A DNA stretch of 64,000 nucleotides from Euptelea pleiosperma (GCA_035048495.1 CM068541.1:17243929-17307928); one strand, 5' to 3'; shown: positions 44,793-56,429, counted from the stretch's first letter. Translations and numbers: made by a program. The notes: generated from the sequence alone by a model not told the origin.

Positions 44793-45702
44793 TGTAAAGA
44801 ATAATTTCTTATTCTAGTTTTGGCAAAGATTCTGTATAACATAAACATTCTTGTAATAATTCCTACGAGCACCAGTGTAGCTTCGAAGATGTCATGGTAC
44901 GCATTCTTCACCGACTACGTAAACAGTTGATGACTTCAATCATCTAAAGAACTGTTACTTGTGCATTAAAGATCATTTCCATCACTTAGGAATGTAAGTG
45001 ACTTAGTGGCCATAGGAATAGATTTTTAATAGATAAAAATATAATGGTTGTACCTAGTCATAGGACAGACTGAAGTCAATTTGTAGAAGAAGTATAAAAT
45101 TGACTAAGGAAAATCCAATCGATTGAAGGTTACTCTACAATCAATTGGACAAGTCCGATCGATTAGACTCTTTGAGTACAATCGATTGGAGTTTACTATA
45201 CAATCTATTTGACCAAGTGTACAATCAATTGGACTTCGTAGAAACTGTCAAATTTCAGATCTGACTTTTGTGGTTCCACTTTCCCACTCCCTGTAAGACT
45301 CTGGGCTTTTAAACTCATATAAATAGAACTCATCTTGGGCTTTATTATACACACATTCAGAGTCAACATAGAGAGTTCTATCAATAAGAGTTGTCCATCT
45401 CGAAGAGTAAAAATCCTTAGCTTCCATTGATATCTTGTGAGCTTTTCTCTTCTATATTGTTCATAGCTTAGAGCTAGATCTTCACTTTGCTTTGTTTTCC
45501 ATCTAGAATCATAACCTAGTAAGATAGAGAGTACTAGTGTGACTCAATACCTTTTAAGAAACTTGGGGTTCAGGGTGTACTAAATCCTTCACCTTCAGTA
45601 GAGACTGGAGTGTTGAAAATTAAGATCGGAGTGTACTGATTGAATGTAGGTTTGGAGTGTACCAAACTGAACAAGCGGCAAAGGCTTTGTGATTAGGAAG
45701 GA
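44793..45702 (+). mobile_element. Family-C LTR copy 2 (probable 5' LTR, truncated)
   Basis: Begins TGTAAAGAATAATTTCTTAT and follows copy 1 through the CAATCGATTG array (about 45115-45235), a TATA box (TATAAATA, 45318-45325) and the AAGCGGCAAAGGCTT block, then loses similarity at about 45703 where the minus-strand copia fragment begins. The preceding pentamer GTAAC and the pentamer CTAAC after copy 3 (53356-53360) match at four of five bases, so copies 2 and 3 may be the two LTRs of one element. Confidence 0.65.
45318..45325 (+). promoter_or_regulatory. TATA box of the family-C LTR
   Basis: TATAAATA followed by GAACTC. The same site is degenerate in copies 1 and 3 (AAAAATAGAGC and TATGAATAGAACTC). 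Confidence 0.45.
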
Positions 45703-45740
45703 TCACACTTGGGTTGTTAAGCCCTTCACAAAGTGATCTT

Positions 45741-45752
45741 GCTCTGATACCA
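45741..45752 (-). other. copia primer-binding site, initiator tRNA-Met type
   Basis: On the minus strand it reads TGGTATCAGAGC, the classic site complementary to the initiator tRNA-Met 3' end used by copia elements. It lies two bases from the LTR at 45755. Confidence 0.85.
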
Positions 45753-45754
45753 AT

Positions 45755-47169
45755 TGAAATTTCCTTTTAATTACCAAGTTAAGTCCTAGAGGGGGGTGAA
45801 TATGATAATTTTTAATTCCTCTGCAAATTCTATATGGATTTAAAAATTAATGATCACACAAGGCGGAAAAGGATCAAGCAATTAAAATATTAATCATCCA
45901 CATAACATAGATATAAAAAAATCTGAGATATAATATGCAAACATTCACAATCACACAAAACTCAAATTTCTAGTGGTTTGGCGACTCTACACCTACGTCC
46001 ATTGTCCAATACTCGACACCAGTAATTTTATATTATCTCAATCATGCATTACAAAATATCCAATTGAAATAAATAATCCACTAACTAAGATATCACTGAG
46101 TTTTAATCTAACAAGAATCACTTTTCGCTCACCTAGAGAGTCAGCCTAGGCCAGTAGTCAATTTAGAGAAATTCTTTTCTCATGGATCTACAATCCTCAA
46201 CTCAGTTAGATGAGTCCTCACTCATCCACCAATCACAAAATATTCATTGTTCATAAATTTTGAATTCTATAAAAAATGTATTTGATCATAGAAACACTTA
46301 CCTTTTGATAAATACGATCAATAAAAAATCTTTTGGAGAAGAATTCGCCCAAAAAATACTTTGCCAAGAGTAATCCTCTTCTTGAAAGAAGATGCTTGCA
46401 GAATAATAATATCAAACGGTCTCTTCCAAACACTTAGAGCCTTCATAATAAATACCCAGCTTTGCTCTGGTGAAGCTCTCACAAATTCCAAATCTCTAGA
46501 CTCAAAGAATGATAATCAAAGAATGTAAAATAGAGATCTCTTGATTGGGTTAATTCTAATGAGAGGAGAGGGCTCTAAGTTATAAGTAAGCCTCCCATCA
46601 ATAGAATTGAACCGAATATAGCCATTTGAAGGGCCAAAGTGTGCTTAAAAACGCATAAGAGATTGAGTCAAAACATGATCCGAAAGGGGCGGGGTCGATC
46701 ACCCTTTTGGTCGGTCACCCGTTCAGGTAAATACTAAATTATCTTGAACCCGAGAGTTTGGGTTGCCGTACATTTTTGGCCGGTCGATCAGACATCCGGT
46801 CGCCCGCTCAAAAAGGTCAGTCGGCTAGACCTCTTAGTCCAGAACCGAAGAGTCTTAATCTTTTTAGGAATTTTGCTTTTTGACACGTACGTGATACCTA
46901 ATTATCATAGAACCATCTAGGGTAAATCTTGATTTACTGGCAACGTGCGGTCTACCCTTAGATTTACGTGAGTAACCGCAACATAAGATTCTTCATAATT
47001 GAACGTTCGTTGAGTGAGAACGTACTCTGATCTTTTTAATCTTCATGCTTGAGCTTTGACTTTGTCTTCGGTTGATCTTGAACACTTGGGTTGATTTTCT
47101 TCAGCTTTAATTCGTCTTTGATATGTTTTGTTGAAATCCACTTGATTTTTGACACTTTAGTCTTTAACA
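45755..47169 (-). mobile_element. 5' LTR of a minus-strand copia element, rest missing
   Basis: The end next to the primer site (45755) is TGAAATTTCC on the plus strand, that is, an LTR 3' end in CA on the minus strand. The other end is best placed at CTTTAACA (47169), giving TGTTAAAG on the minus strand. The CCTAGAGGGGGGTGAATATG text just inside the end is common in plant copia LTRs. Only about 40 bp of internal region remains on the left. The outer boundary is approximate. Confidence 0.6.
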
Positions 47170-47207
47170 GATTCGTGACACAACGATATATATTTTCGAA
47201 GAACTAA

Positions 47208-47499
47208 GGGTGTATTTGATAGCACAAAATTTTTCCTGGGAAATGCTTAAACTGGTTATTGATTTGTAACTGAGAATACATATTTCAATCATGTGAGAAA
47301 ATAAAGGTGTATTTTCAGGTGGAACTGAATTCTCACCTATCTAGATGGGAAATGAATTCCGGGCTTAGTAGGGAAAATTAACCATATTTAAATGGTTTGG
47401 TAGGGAAAATTATACAAATTTGAAATGGTTATCTAACAATGGGCAGTCTTATTTTCCCAAGGAAAAGATAATTTTCCCACTTAGCAATCAAACACACCC
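47208..47499. mobile_element. Stand-alone Tourist-like MITE
   Basis: 292 bp with ends GGGTGTATTTGATAGC and GCAATCAAACACACCC, flanked by TAA (47205-47207 and 47500-47502). It is homologous along its length to the MITEs in the outer element's LTRs (14728 and 41138), for example GGGAAATGAATTCCGGG and TTATCTAACAATGG. Confidence 0.88.
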
Positions 47500-47535
47500 T
47501 AAGTATTCCTAGGATTGACAAACGAGACTTTTCAC

Positions 47536-48310
47536 TTTATATTGTTTATTAAGAATTGTATAAAGAAAGCCTGAGGCTGGTAAAAGCAAATAAGAAATTG
47601 ACTAATAGAATTGAATTTCTTCACTCTGAAAATTTTACTTTTAAAATAGACAATAATGAATTATATGTGCTAGTTGGTCAACTTAGAAAATAGAAGAAAT
47701 TTGTTCAAGAGAGAAACAAGTTCTTGGAATGCGAGTTCCAAAATTGTACGAATGCTAAAAAGTCTTTTGAAAGTGAGCATAAAAAATATGAAACTATTTC
47801 TAGACAGCTTAAAGAAGAGAAAGCTAACCTCCAAGACAAAGTTAAATTTCTTGAATCTGATTATCATGAATGTCTAGAGAAGAGGAAGTCACTTGAACTT
47901 GATCTAGTTCAACTGAAAAAGGACTTGCCTTATATTTCTCAAAGCACTGAGAAATTAAATGAGATTCTAAGTGTAGGACAAACATATGAAGACAAACGGG
48001 GACTTGGATATGTTGATAATGCTAATACCCCATCATCTTTAGGAACTAAATTTGTAAAGCCAAAGTTCCTTAATTCCACACCGCAAGTTGATCAACCTAG
48101 ATCTAGACCAGTTATGAATGCGCCTGTTTGTAATTACTGTATGAATAGAGGTCACCTGAGTAAGAATTATCTCCAAAAGAGGAGAGATACCTTGGTTCCT
48201 CCAAAGAAAAAATCATATGGGAATTGAGGAGATCTACTCCATAAAATGACAACCTTGCATCAAAAGTTAAATGCCTAGAGTAGAGAGATTGCAAACCTTA
48301 TGAAACTCAA
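47536..48310 (+). pseudogene. copia gag remnant: coiled coil and zinc knuckle
   Basis: Frame 3 from about 47640 encodes a charged coiled coil (ECEFQNCTNAKKSFESEH, QLKEEKANLQDKVKFLESD), then STEKLNEILSVGQ and DKRGLGYVDN, typical of copia gag in plants. A zinc knuckle CNYCMNRGHLSKNY follows at about 48125-48166, with the last Cys replaced by Tyr. Stops interrupt it at about 47692, 48225 and 48278. The sequence is then split by the solo LTR at 48317 and resumes after 50180. No protease, integrase or RT follows, so pol has been deleted. It probably belongs to the element bounded by family-C LTRs. Confidence 0.75.
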
Positions 48311-48316
48311 GGGCAC

Positions 48317-50175
48317 TGATATTCACTCAAAAGTGCTTATTTTAAGGCACTATCCTTTTTGCGGTATCACATTCTCCTACTTAAAACTTATCTTTTCGTT
48401 GACTTTTCAACGTAACAATTTATTCCATTACGTAGAACACATTCTTTAGACAAAAATCGACTATTCGCAGGAATTAAACACATTTTGGGAAGTCAAGATA
48501 TAAAGCCATTTTGATTAAGTCTCATTATATTTTTTCTATTGTAGAGACACCAATCGGACGGTTTTGATGGAATGCGGGCCCACAACTGACTGCCAGAGTC
48601 TAGGACCAAAGCTCAAGAGCCACCAGGTTGAGATAAGAAGATACATGCCAAATGCTGGGAGAGCCAGAGAGTTGAAAAAGCTTAAGAGAATATCAAGAGA
48701 GAAGGAGAGTCAAGCGCCCTGAGAATAGACTAAGGAGATTAAAGCTTAATCAACTAACACAAGACAAAGGCTTGCTTAGTTGAAAAAGCTTGCAGAAGAC
48801 CAAGTCAAAGACCAGAGGGTCTTTAAAGAAAAATGCAACCAGAGGGTCTTAAACCCAATCTGGTTGCATTTTTCTCTTAATTATCTTATTTTCTCTCTTC
48901 TCTCACCATCATTCTATCCTACGGCCAGTATTATCCCATACATTGGCCAATCATTACTCTCCATTCCCTTCATCTAGAATCCATGGCCAATCATCACCAT
49001 CCATCTCTCACCAATATCTTCATCATCCGATCATCCACTCGCTCATCCATCCGATCAATCACTAGATTTCCATCATCATACCCATTCATTATGTTATTGC
49101 CACACGATCTACAAGATAAATGGTTGTCTGAGAGAATGTGATTTTAGCATGCATGAGTGGTGTATCCATCAAGGCCCCACCAAAATGGATGGTCTAGATC
49201 ACAAATGCATTAGAAATGTTGATTTTTTAAAACATAAGGATTTTCTTTCAGATTTTAGAAAGATATAATTAGTTTTGATTTTTAAAAGAATGTTTACTTT
49301 TACATAAGAGAGTTGACATGTGGTTTTGGAAACTCACAAGCCTGAAACATGTTAAAAATATTTCACTTATAAGAAAAGTCAAAAACTTGGAAGAAAAAAG
49401 AAATTTCTTACAAAAAAAGAATTTTGTATCTAAAGAAACTTTCCAAAAAGCAATAAAATGTGATCTTAAAATTATAAAAATAGTTTTTGGAATAAAAACA
49501 TTTCTAATAAAGATAGATGGGCATTGGCCCACAAATGACACTCTCTCCCTATAAAAGACCACTCATGGCTCATTCCCCTTAGGTTTCCGCCCTCTAATTC
49601 CCATCTCTTTCTTACTTTCTCCCTTAGCACAAAAGAAAAAATAAAGGTAAAATAAAAATAAAAATAAAGACGTCTCCACCTTCCCTTCTCCATCGAACGG
49701 CTCCATCTTCTTCACAATACAGGTCCAAGAACAATGGTTTGCTATCATCTTCTCCTCTTTATCTATCTCTTTTTCTCTCTAATCTTTTATTTTACTACTT
49801 TCTAGTTAAGTTTTTATTTGTTTTATTTATTTAAGTATTTTTAATTCAAGCATTGTAAGTTATAGTTTTTTTTAATAAATGAAGTTTACTTTGGCATTTT
49901 ATTTTATGTTATTACATATTTATTTTCTTTTATTAATGTTGTAGGTAATTCCCCTCCTACAAAAAATATTTTAAAAATTATTTTTCACCATTCTCATCTC
50001 TCCACCATTTCCTTGCTTGTTTTCTTTAATGTTACTTCTTTAACCCAAGTACAGATTCGACATCCGACATGCCACTGTACAAGTCTACATTTTTGTAGAT
50101 TTTTAAATGAACCGAATCATTAAAAATGTGTTGAGCCAAGGGTTTTCATCTAACGACCTAAAAAATCTTGTTTCA
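48317..50175 (+). mobile_element. Solo LTR, family B, with perfect target duplication
   Basis: Starts TGATATTCACTCAAAAG and ends CTTGTTTCA, 1,859 bp, flanked by GGCAC at 48312-48316 and 50176-50180. It matches the minus copy at 2771-4610. It has a TATA box TATAAAAG at 49550-49557. Its first ~230 and last ~150 bases resemble family A (13833-16871), but the body differs, so A and B are related families. It inserted into the copia gag remnant. Confidence 0.92.
49550..49557 (+). promoter_or_regulatory. TATA box of family-B solo LTR
   Basis: TATAAAAG, with a CT-rich leader starting about 30 bases downstream. Confidence 0.5.
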
Positions 50176-50180
50176 GGCAC

Positions 50181-52150
50181 CCAGACTCAAAGGACTCAGA
50201 ATAAGAGGATAAATAAAAAGAGAAATGTCAATCCTCCATGATCGCCAAAACAAATGGCGAAGAAAAAGAACCCACCTAAAAGGTATAAGACCATTTGAAT
50301 GAGAAAGAAATGACCGATAAAGCTAGATTTCATTTGGAGTGAATTCCTTATGAAGTCTAGTGGCACTTGTCCCATTGATTGAATAAATGCGGTTCTTTAC
50401 ACGCTTTTCTATTTTATATCTTTTGTGAGTTGGGTATATGCTTTTGTTTAGGATTTTATTTTCATTACAGTTTTCTATTTATTATTAGACCTTTACTTAT
50501 TCGCATTGTTTTGAGTTCATATATTAAAAAAACATAAAAAATTTGAAAATCAAAAATTATTTTGTCTCTTATTAGGATTTTGTTTCAGAGTTGTGCATTG
50601 CATAATTGGTTTTAATATGATGGGCATCGACTATAGAAAATTCTAGAACCAGGACTTTGAAACAAGGTAAATTGAGACTAGATCATTGTAAAAATCTTTA
50701 AAAAATTTAAAAGATTAGTCTATTTTACTAATTATCAGTTAGTAGATGTTCATAAGTTTTAACTTGTTATTCATATGCACACTAACTGACTCTAGTTGAG
50801 ACTGGATTTGATAGAAGTAACAAATCTAGTACTCTAATCAGGAATAAACTTCTACTTTTTGTGACTTTAAATTAGTTATGTTCTTGCCCTTAGTTGATTT
50901 TGAAATTGCAATATAATCGATTGTTGGACTACGATAGTTCTCCATGGAAAGACCTACTTCAAGTGGATGTGGTAAAATCTGTATGGCCCCGATATATATA
51001 AAAATTTGATTACTTAATGCTACAAAGGATATCATACCAACTGAGTGTGAAAGCTATCATACCGATCAAGTGTCAAAAGATGAGAACTTAAAAAATAAAA
51101 TTCTGATAAAACAAGTGAGTAAAAAATAGTCATATTTGCTATAAAAGTATTGTGAAATCACATTGGCAAATATACTTATAAATAGAGGGTTTTAGTGAAA
51201 ACCTATTAGCTCTAATGAGGATTTCATGATTGGATACAAGATATCTCCAGATTTTGAGTAAGTATTTAGAATTTTACTATACGTCTTGTACTCTAGGAAG
51301 TAGAAAGTCAGATCACAGTATACCCAAGTAAAAGGAATTGAAAATTCAATTAAAGTGAACTAGTTTGATTGACTGCATTTGAACTATTCTAGATTACACT
51401 GCGTAGTTAAGTCTAAAATTTTAGGTTTGATATTTGTTAGTGCCTATCACATTGAAACTCATTATGCATTGCATTTCACTTGACTTTTTGTGCATTTTGG
51501 CAGACTTCGAATTTGAGCTGTTTATCCGAGATTATTCGATTTGAGTTCTGTGAGTTGTAAATCTTTTCAAAGATGATTTAAATTGTTTAAAATTTATTTG
51601 AAAAAGATTTTTTATTGGTTAGATTCTGTTTGGCTATGGATGTATAATTTTATAAGAGAGATCTACACCATTAATGTATGTGATTGCGTATCTTTATTGT
51701 CTTATACATATGCTTTCTATTGCACTTGTACTTCAATTCTATATCTGAAACATGCTAGTTATCTGCTTATTTCTATACCTTTATCATTCTGACAAAAAGA
51801 GGGAGAGAAAAATCAAAAGAGGTAAACAAGTAAATATATGAAGATAGGGGGAGAAAAATTCTTGATTATTTTTTCAATTTCTGTATTATATCTACTAGTA
51901 CATGGTTGAACTGATGTGCAATCGAAACTCACTGCATGCAAAAGTATCTATTTTTGTCGATGAAATTATAATGGTATGTATTGTTGGTGGAGGTACAAGA
52001 AACAGATCAAAGCTAATATCCATTACTGTTTGTTATCTCCGAGAGTGTATGAGATAGTAAGTGAATCATGTAAAGGGTTGGGTTATAATTCTTTTTGTTT
52101 ACTTTTTATGTGATTAATGTTTTTGTCACAGAATTGCCAAAGTGAGAGAT
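50181..52150 (+). other. 3' internal region of the gutted copia element
   Basis: Starts as the continuation of the gag remnant, then A+T-rich text without pol domains. A purine run GACAAAAAGAGGGAGAG at about 51791 and the sequence AGTGAGAGAT just before 52151 (a degraded polypurine tract) fit the 3' end of a SIRE/Maximus-like copia element. The 50935-51250 stretch is repeated in inverse at 53560-53905. Confidence 0.5.
50935..51250 (+). repeat. Left arm of a diverged inverted repeat
   Basis: The text CTACTTCAAGTGGATGTGGT, GGATATCATACCAA and TCAAAAGATGAGAAC returns as a reverse complement at 53560-53905. The arms are separated by about 2.3 kb that includes the family-C LTR copy 3. Confidence 0.65.
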
Positions 52151-53355
52151 TGCAAAGAATAAATTTTTATTCTAGTTTTGACAAAGATTCCATGTGACAT
52201 AAACATTCTTGTAACCTTTCCTAAAAGCACCAGTGTAGCTTCGAAGATGTCGTGATATGCATTCTTCATCGACTATGTGAAGACTAAAAGACAAGATCGC
52301 AAGAATTAGATGGTTGATGACTTGAGTCATCTGAAGAACTGCTACTTGTCCATTAAAGATCGTGTTCACTCGCATAGGAAGGTAAGTGAATTAGTGGCCA
52401 TAGGAATAGATTTTTAATAGATAAAGATATAATGGTCGTACCTAATCATAGGACAGACCCAGGTCAATGTGCAGAAGAAGTAGAAAATTGACTAAGGAAA
52501 GTCCAATTGATTGGACTCTCTGAGTACAATCGATTGGACTCTATGGGACAGAAACTTCCCTAAGTACAATCGATTGGACCAGTCCGATCGATTGGACAAT
52601 CCAGGACAGAACTCTCACTAAGATCAATCGATTGGACCATGAGTACAATCGATTGGAGTTTACACAAAAAACCCATCCTTACAGTATAATCGATTGGACT
52701 AGGTCCAATCGATTGGATTACGTAGAAACTGTCAAATTTCAGATCTTATTTTTGTGGTTCTACTTTCCCACTCCCTGTAGGACTCTAGGCTTCTAAACTC
52801 TTATGAATAGAACTCCTCTTAGGCTTTGTTATACACACATTCAGAGACAACAAGAGTTGACCATCTCGAAGAGTAAAAAGCCTTAGCTTCAATTGATATC
52901 TTGTGAGTTTTTCTCTTCTATAGTGTTGCCAGATGACGTGGACGTGCTGACAGTAGGGCATGGCTAAGGTTGGAAACTGTATTTGCAACGCTGCTACGTA
53001 AGTAGCATCTGTAACTCGAAACTTCACAGTTAGTGATACTTCATGTCTAGACGTGGTCCCGTGGTTTTTCCTTGGTTAAAGTTTCCACATAAAAACTTGC
53101 ATGTGTTATGGGTTGTTTGATTTCCGCATTTTTGTTTGATTACCTCAAATGATATAGAGAAAATATATCACAGAGATATATTTGATCCTAGTCAGTTGAG
53201 ATAATCTCTTCATTATCAATCAACTATTTTATTTTAGTATACGATTTTATTTACCCCTACCAAATCAGTAAGTTGTTTAGGTTAAAGTAATTTTTAATAC
53301 CTAATCAACCTCCCTTTTAGGTATTCTGAGTAAAAGAGAACGAACTGTTATTTCA
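52151..53355 (+). mobile_element. Family-C LTR copy 3 (probable 3' LTR)
   Basis: Starts TGCAAAGAATAAATTTTTAT and ends GAACTGTTATTTCA; 1,205 bp, shorter than copy 1 because of a deletion around 52920. It contains eight ATCGATTGG/ATTGATTGG motifs in 52495-52720. Preceded by a degraded purine tract and followed by CTAAC. Confidence 0.75.
52495..52720. repeat. Array of CAATCGATTG palindromes
   Basis: Eight copies of the 10-bp palindrome or one-base variants, most within TACAATCGATTGGAC. The same array occurs in copy 1 (13660-13832 plus 43317-43475) and copy 2 (about 45115-45235). Confidence 0.8.
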
Positions 53356-53559
53356 CTAACGACTAAAATATTCTTTAGTTTCAGACAATCTAGATGGTTT
53401 AATAGAGAAGTGGTCATTTACTTATAATTTTAGATATTTCGCGAGTTAAGTCGGATATTCTATTTTACTATTAGGAAAGATATTCAATAACTATTCCTTG
53501 TGTGAAAAAGTTATCTAACTAAGCAATAAGTGACGAACTAAGGTAGGATATTTGATCAA

Positions 53560-53905
53560 CATTATTGTACATATCCAAGAAGTCAGGATGATCCTATATT
53601 AGGCACTGAAATTTTCATTAGTGCCAAGGGCTCTCACTACGCTTATGTACAAGTGTATTTGCAGACTAATGCCTTTCTAGCAAAGATGGCTATTTTTATT
53701 TACTTGTTTCTATTTTTGTTTGAGTTCTCATCTTTTGACAAGGGTAATTTTTTCGCATATATAGATGATAGCTTTAACTCTCATTTGGTATGATATCCTC
53801 TACAGTAGTAGAGTAATTAGATTTCTTATACATTTTGGGTCATAAGAATTTTACTACATCCACTTGAGGTAGCTCTTTCCAATGAGAACTATCGATCAGG
53901 GTAAC
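53560..53905 (-). repeat. Right arm of a diverged inverted repeat
   Basis: Reverse complement of 50935-51250, with similarity clearest at 53714-53900. It suggests a second, oppositely oriented fragment of the same copia 3' region. Confidence 0.6.
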
Positions 53906-53959
53906 TAACAGTCTACTAGGATGAAGGCGGAGACACTAACAACTTGAAGTCATTATCAA

Positions 53960-54230
53960 GTCGTATCACAAGGAAGGGAACTGTTAAAGAAAATGGTATC
54001 TCTACCCTGGGCGAAGTGCTCTTCATTGAAGGTGTTGAGGGAAACATCTTGTGCATTAGTCAAATTTAGAATTTCATTTCTTTGAATATGGTTGTACTAT
54101 TTTTCATGAGTTTGGAAGAATCATCATTAGGAGAGACAAAAATAGGGATGGTTTTTACATTATGACTGAACTTCCTCGCAATGGTACCCATAATCCAAAT
54201 CTAAAGGGTATCCTACCTTGTCTTTTCCCT
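53960..54230 (+). pseudogene. copia protease/pre-integrase remnant
   Basis: The plus-strand translation has KGTVKENGISTLGEVLF and EGVEGNILCISQ at about 53968-54060, which fits the end of the copia protease and start of the GAG_pre-integrase domain (normally ..GLxxNLLSISQLC). A frame change follows, then FHEFGRIIIRRDKNRDGFYIM (written only to locate it). Highly decayed, no neighbours of pol. Confidence 0.45.
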
Positions 54231-54487
54231 TAAGAGTTGTGTGCTCTTACATTATAACTCTTGTACTCTAATTTCATATATGTACAGATTTGATGATGTG
54301 TAGTTTTGGTTAAGTTTTGTTTTCTCATTGCCTCCCCAAACAATGCCTAACCTAGCACGCATCCTAGGGTTAGGAATAGGGTTTTCCATGCAACTCTCCT
54401 TGGTTTGTTGTTTCTTGGATTCAATGGTAGCCGCGAGTAACGAAGGCTTCTCAAGCCTTCGGCTTTGAAGCCGAAGACAAGCAACCA
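54231..54487. other. Non-coding spacer
   Basis: No domain seen. A short inverted pair GAAGGCTTCTCAAGCCTTC / GGCTTTGAAGCC occurs at about 54440-54475. Confidence 0.4.
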
Positions 54488-54500
54488 GGCTCCTTCACAT

Positions 54501-54735
54501 TTTATTTTTTTTTTGAAACCGTGGGTATCTGTGCCTCTTAGAGCACCCGACTAGTCCCAGGGGGCATGATAGTCACCCCTTCCACACATGCTGGAGTGAA
54601 CTGGAAGAGTTAATGTGGACAGAGCCACTTATTACCCTCTACTCTTTCCAGGGGGTGGCCCCAAGGAGAGTTGAACTCAGAACCTCCTACTTTTTGGAGT
54701 GGAGTCCTGGCCATCTGCACTCAACCCTTGGGGTT
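54501..54735 (-). mobile_element. tRNA-derived SINE with target duplication
   Basis: On the minus strand it begins AACCCCAAGGGTTGAGTGCA and ends in an A-rich tail (TTTATTTTTTTTTTGAAACC on the plus strand at 54501). An A-box-like segment is at 54709-54727 and a B-box-like GAGTTCAACTC at about 54668-54680, with the usual 35-40 base spacing. Perfect 13-bp direct repeats GGCTCCTTCACAT flank it at 54488-54500 and 54736-54748. SINEs move with LINE enzymes. Confidence 0.85.
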
Positions 54736-54748
54736 GGCTCCTTCACAT

Positions 54749-55129
54749 ATCAAAATCTGCTTTAATGGATAAGGGAGATGATGGGGAAATAAAGAAGGAT
54801 GTTGGAAAGGGAAAGTAAGCGATTGAAAGAGAGAGGGAGAGAGAGAAACTTTTACCGGTCATACGGTGACGATGGTAAATGAACGCCGATGGTAAACGGA
54901 TGGGAAGGTGGTGGAGGATAGCTTTGGTTTGGACACCTCAATGTGGGTATTTTCAGAGAGAGGGGGGTAGAGATGCACCTACGCAAAAGTTATTTCACAT
55001 CACGGGCTTTACTGATAAAAGAATTCAAGGCGTTCAAAAAATGTACATTGTAGATTATTTTTTGGTAGTGAATATCAAATTTTAATGGCGTTGTTCGCTA
55101 ACACGCTATAAACTTAATGCCATAAAAGA
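54749..55129. other. Spacer, no gene recognised
   Basis: A purine-rich stretch with GAGAGAG runs (54825-54850) and one 68-codon ORF (54879-55085) without a recognised domain. Confidence 0.4.
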
Positions 55130-55620
55130 CCTCTTTTGTTGTAATACCCCATAGGTGACCCATTCAACAACACAGAAAAGGATGCTGAAGAAATACAATT
55201 AGGAATCCATTTCTTCCACTTAATGCCAAACTTCATACTCCCAAGAAGTAGTCCAAAAAGCCTTAGTTTACATGGTCGTATGCTTTCTCTAAGTTGATCT
55301 TAGAGATTGTACCTGTCTTCCTTGAATGAATTCATTGGCAATGAGAATCCCATCCACAATCTGTCTAACATGAAAAAAGACCCTAAACACGCGATGTCGT
55401 GGAAGTTAAGAACCTGCGAATCATTGACACTAGTCTCTGCAATGATCTTTTACACACTATCCATCAAGCTTGTCGCCCTAAACTTAATAATATCATTTGC
55501 ATCCTACTTCTTGAGAATTAGAGAAATAAACATGTTATCGAAACAATAGTTTAGTAAGGCATCTTCATTGAAACTCAAGCACCACTTCTTTGAAACATTA
55601 GTCCACAAGTTAATCTTTAC
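55130..55620 (-). pseudogene. LINE reverse transcriptase fragment
   Basis: Minus-strand frames give, in order, an FISLIL..DANDIIKFRATSLM block (about 55520-55450), RQIVDGILIANEFI (about 55365-55325), INLEKAYDHVN (about 55300-55270) and KWKKWIPNCISSASFSVLLNGSP (about 55225-55155). These are successive blocks 1-5 of a plant L1-type LINE RT. Several stops and shifts; truncated on both sides, before the catalytic FADD block. It is not the same copy or orientation as the LINE at 5230-7815. Confidence 0.8.
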
Positions 55621-56003
55621 AGATATACATGAGTATCTAAATTAAAAAGGAAAAGATTGTGATGTGTGTGTACATCATCACTTTCCATCAATACCCTTGC
55701 ATAGTTGCGACGGCTTGTGCATAGGTGGACGACAAGAAGTCTCCGCTTATCGTTATCTCTATAAGAAACAAGATGAATAATGGTGCGATGACATATTGTA
55801 CCACAACCTTGACGTTCAATTTTACTTACTAGTAAAGGACTCTTAAATTACACACAAACTATAGAAACCTTGAATTTCAAATTGCTAGTGAGTACAATAG
55901 AGTTGATGCAACAACAATTACAGTATTGAAATTTAATGATAAGTTGACAACTAAGACGAGGACCACAAAGACCATGATAAGTAATAGTGAATGTCAAGAT
56001 ATG
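55621..56003. other. 3' flank of the P450 gene
   Basis: No coding signal. It would include the 3' UTR of the minus-strand gene; no clear poly(A) signal was identified. Confidence 0.4.
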
Positions 56004-56429
56004 TCAGAGTTTATGTAGGATAATCTGAGCACCGTGTTGGGGTCGAAGAGTTAGAAACGTGTGAGGAGCATGGGCATATGTGGGTGAAAGCTCAAATGAG
56101 AAATGTTGTAAAATCATTGCTAAAGCCATCTTTGCTTCAATCAAAGCAAAGGACTGTCCAATGCAAATTCGTGGGCCCCAACCAAATGGGAAGAATGAGA
56201 CTTGATTTTTTGTTGCTTGTGAAACTCCTCCTAAGAATCTATCTGGTTTGAATTCTTCTGCATCTTCCCCCCAAAATTGACGATCATGATGAACGAGGAG
56301 TACTGGCAATAAGAGACGTACTCCTGGTGGGAGAGTGAGTTCTCCTAGTTTCATCTTCTTGTAAGTGCGTCGAATAATAACAACCACTGGTGGGTATAAT
56401 CTAAGAACCTCATATAGAATCATGGTTAC
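56004..56429 (-). CDS. CYP72A: CYP72A-type P450 exon 5
   Basis: 426 bp including the TGA at 56006-56004. Acceptor TTCACCGCAG/GTAACC. It encodes the ExxR helix, FKPDRF, the haem-binding loop and the C-terminus. The ATG at 56447 of the longer open frame is intronic. Confidence 0.93.
   Translation of the reverse strand, partial: VTMILYEVLRLYPPVVVIIRRTYKKMKLGELTLPPGVRLLLPVLLVHHDRQFWGEDAEEFKPDRFLGGVSQATKNQVSFFPFGWGPRICIGQSFALIEAKMALAMILQHFSFELSPTYAHAPHTFLTLRPQHGAQIILHKL

Noticed and set aside
52495..52720. Regularly repeated CAATCGATTG as a possible CRISPR-like array
   Set aside because: Repeat units are only 10-15 bp with uneven spacing, the host is a plant, and the array belongs to an LTR.
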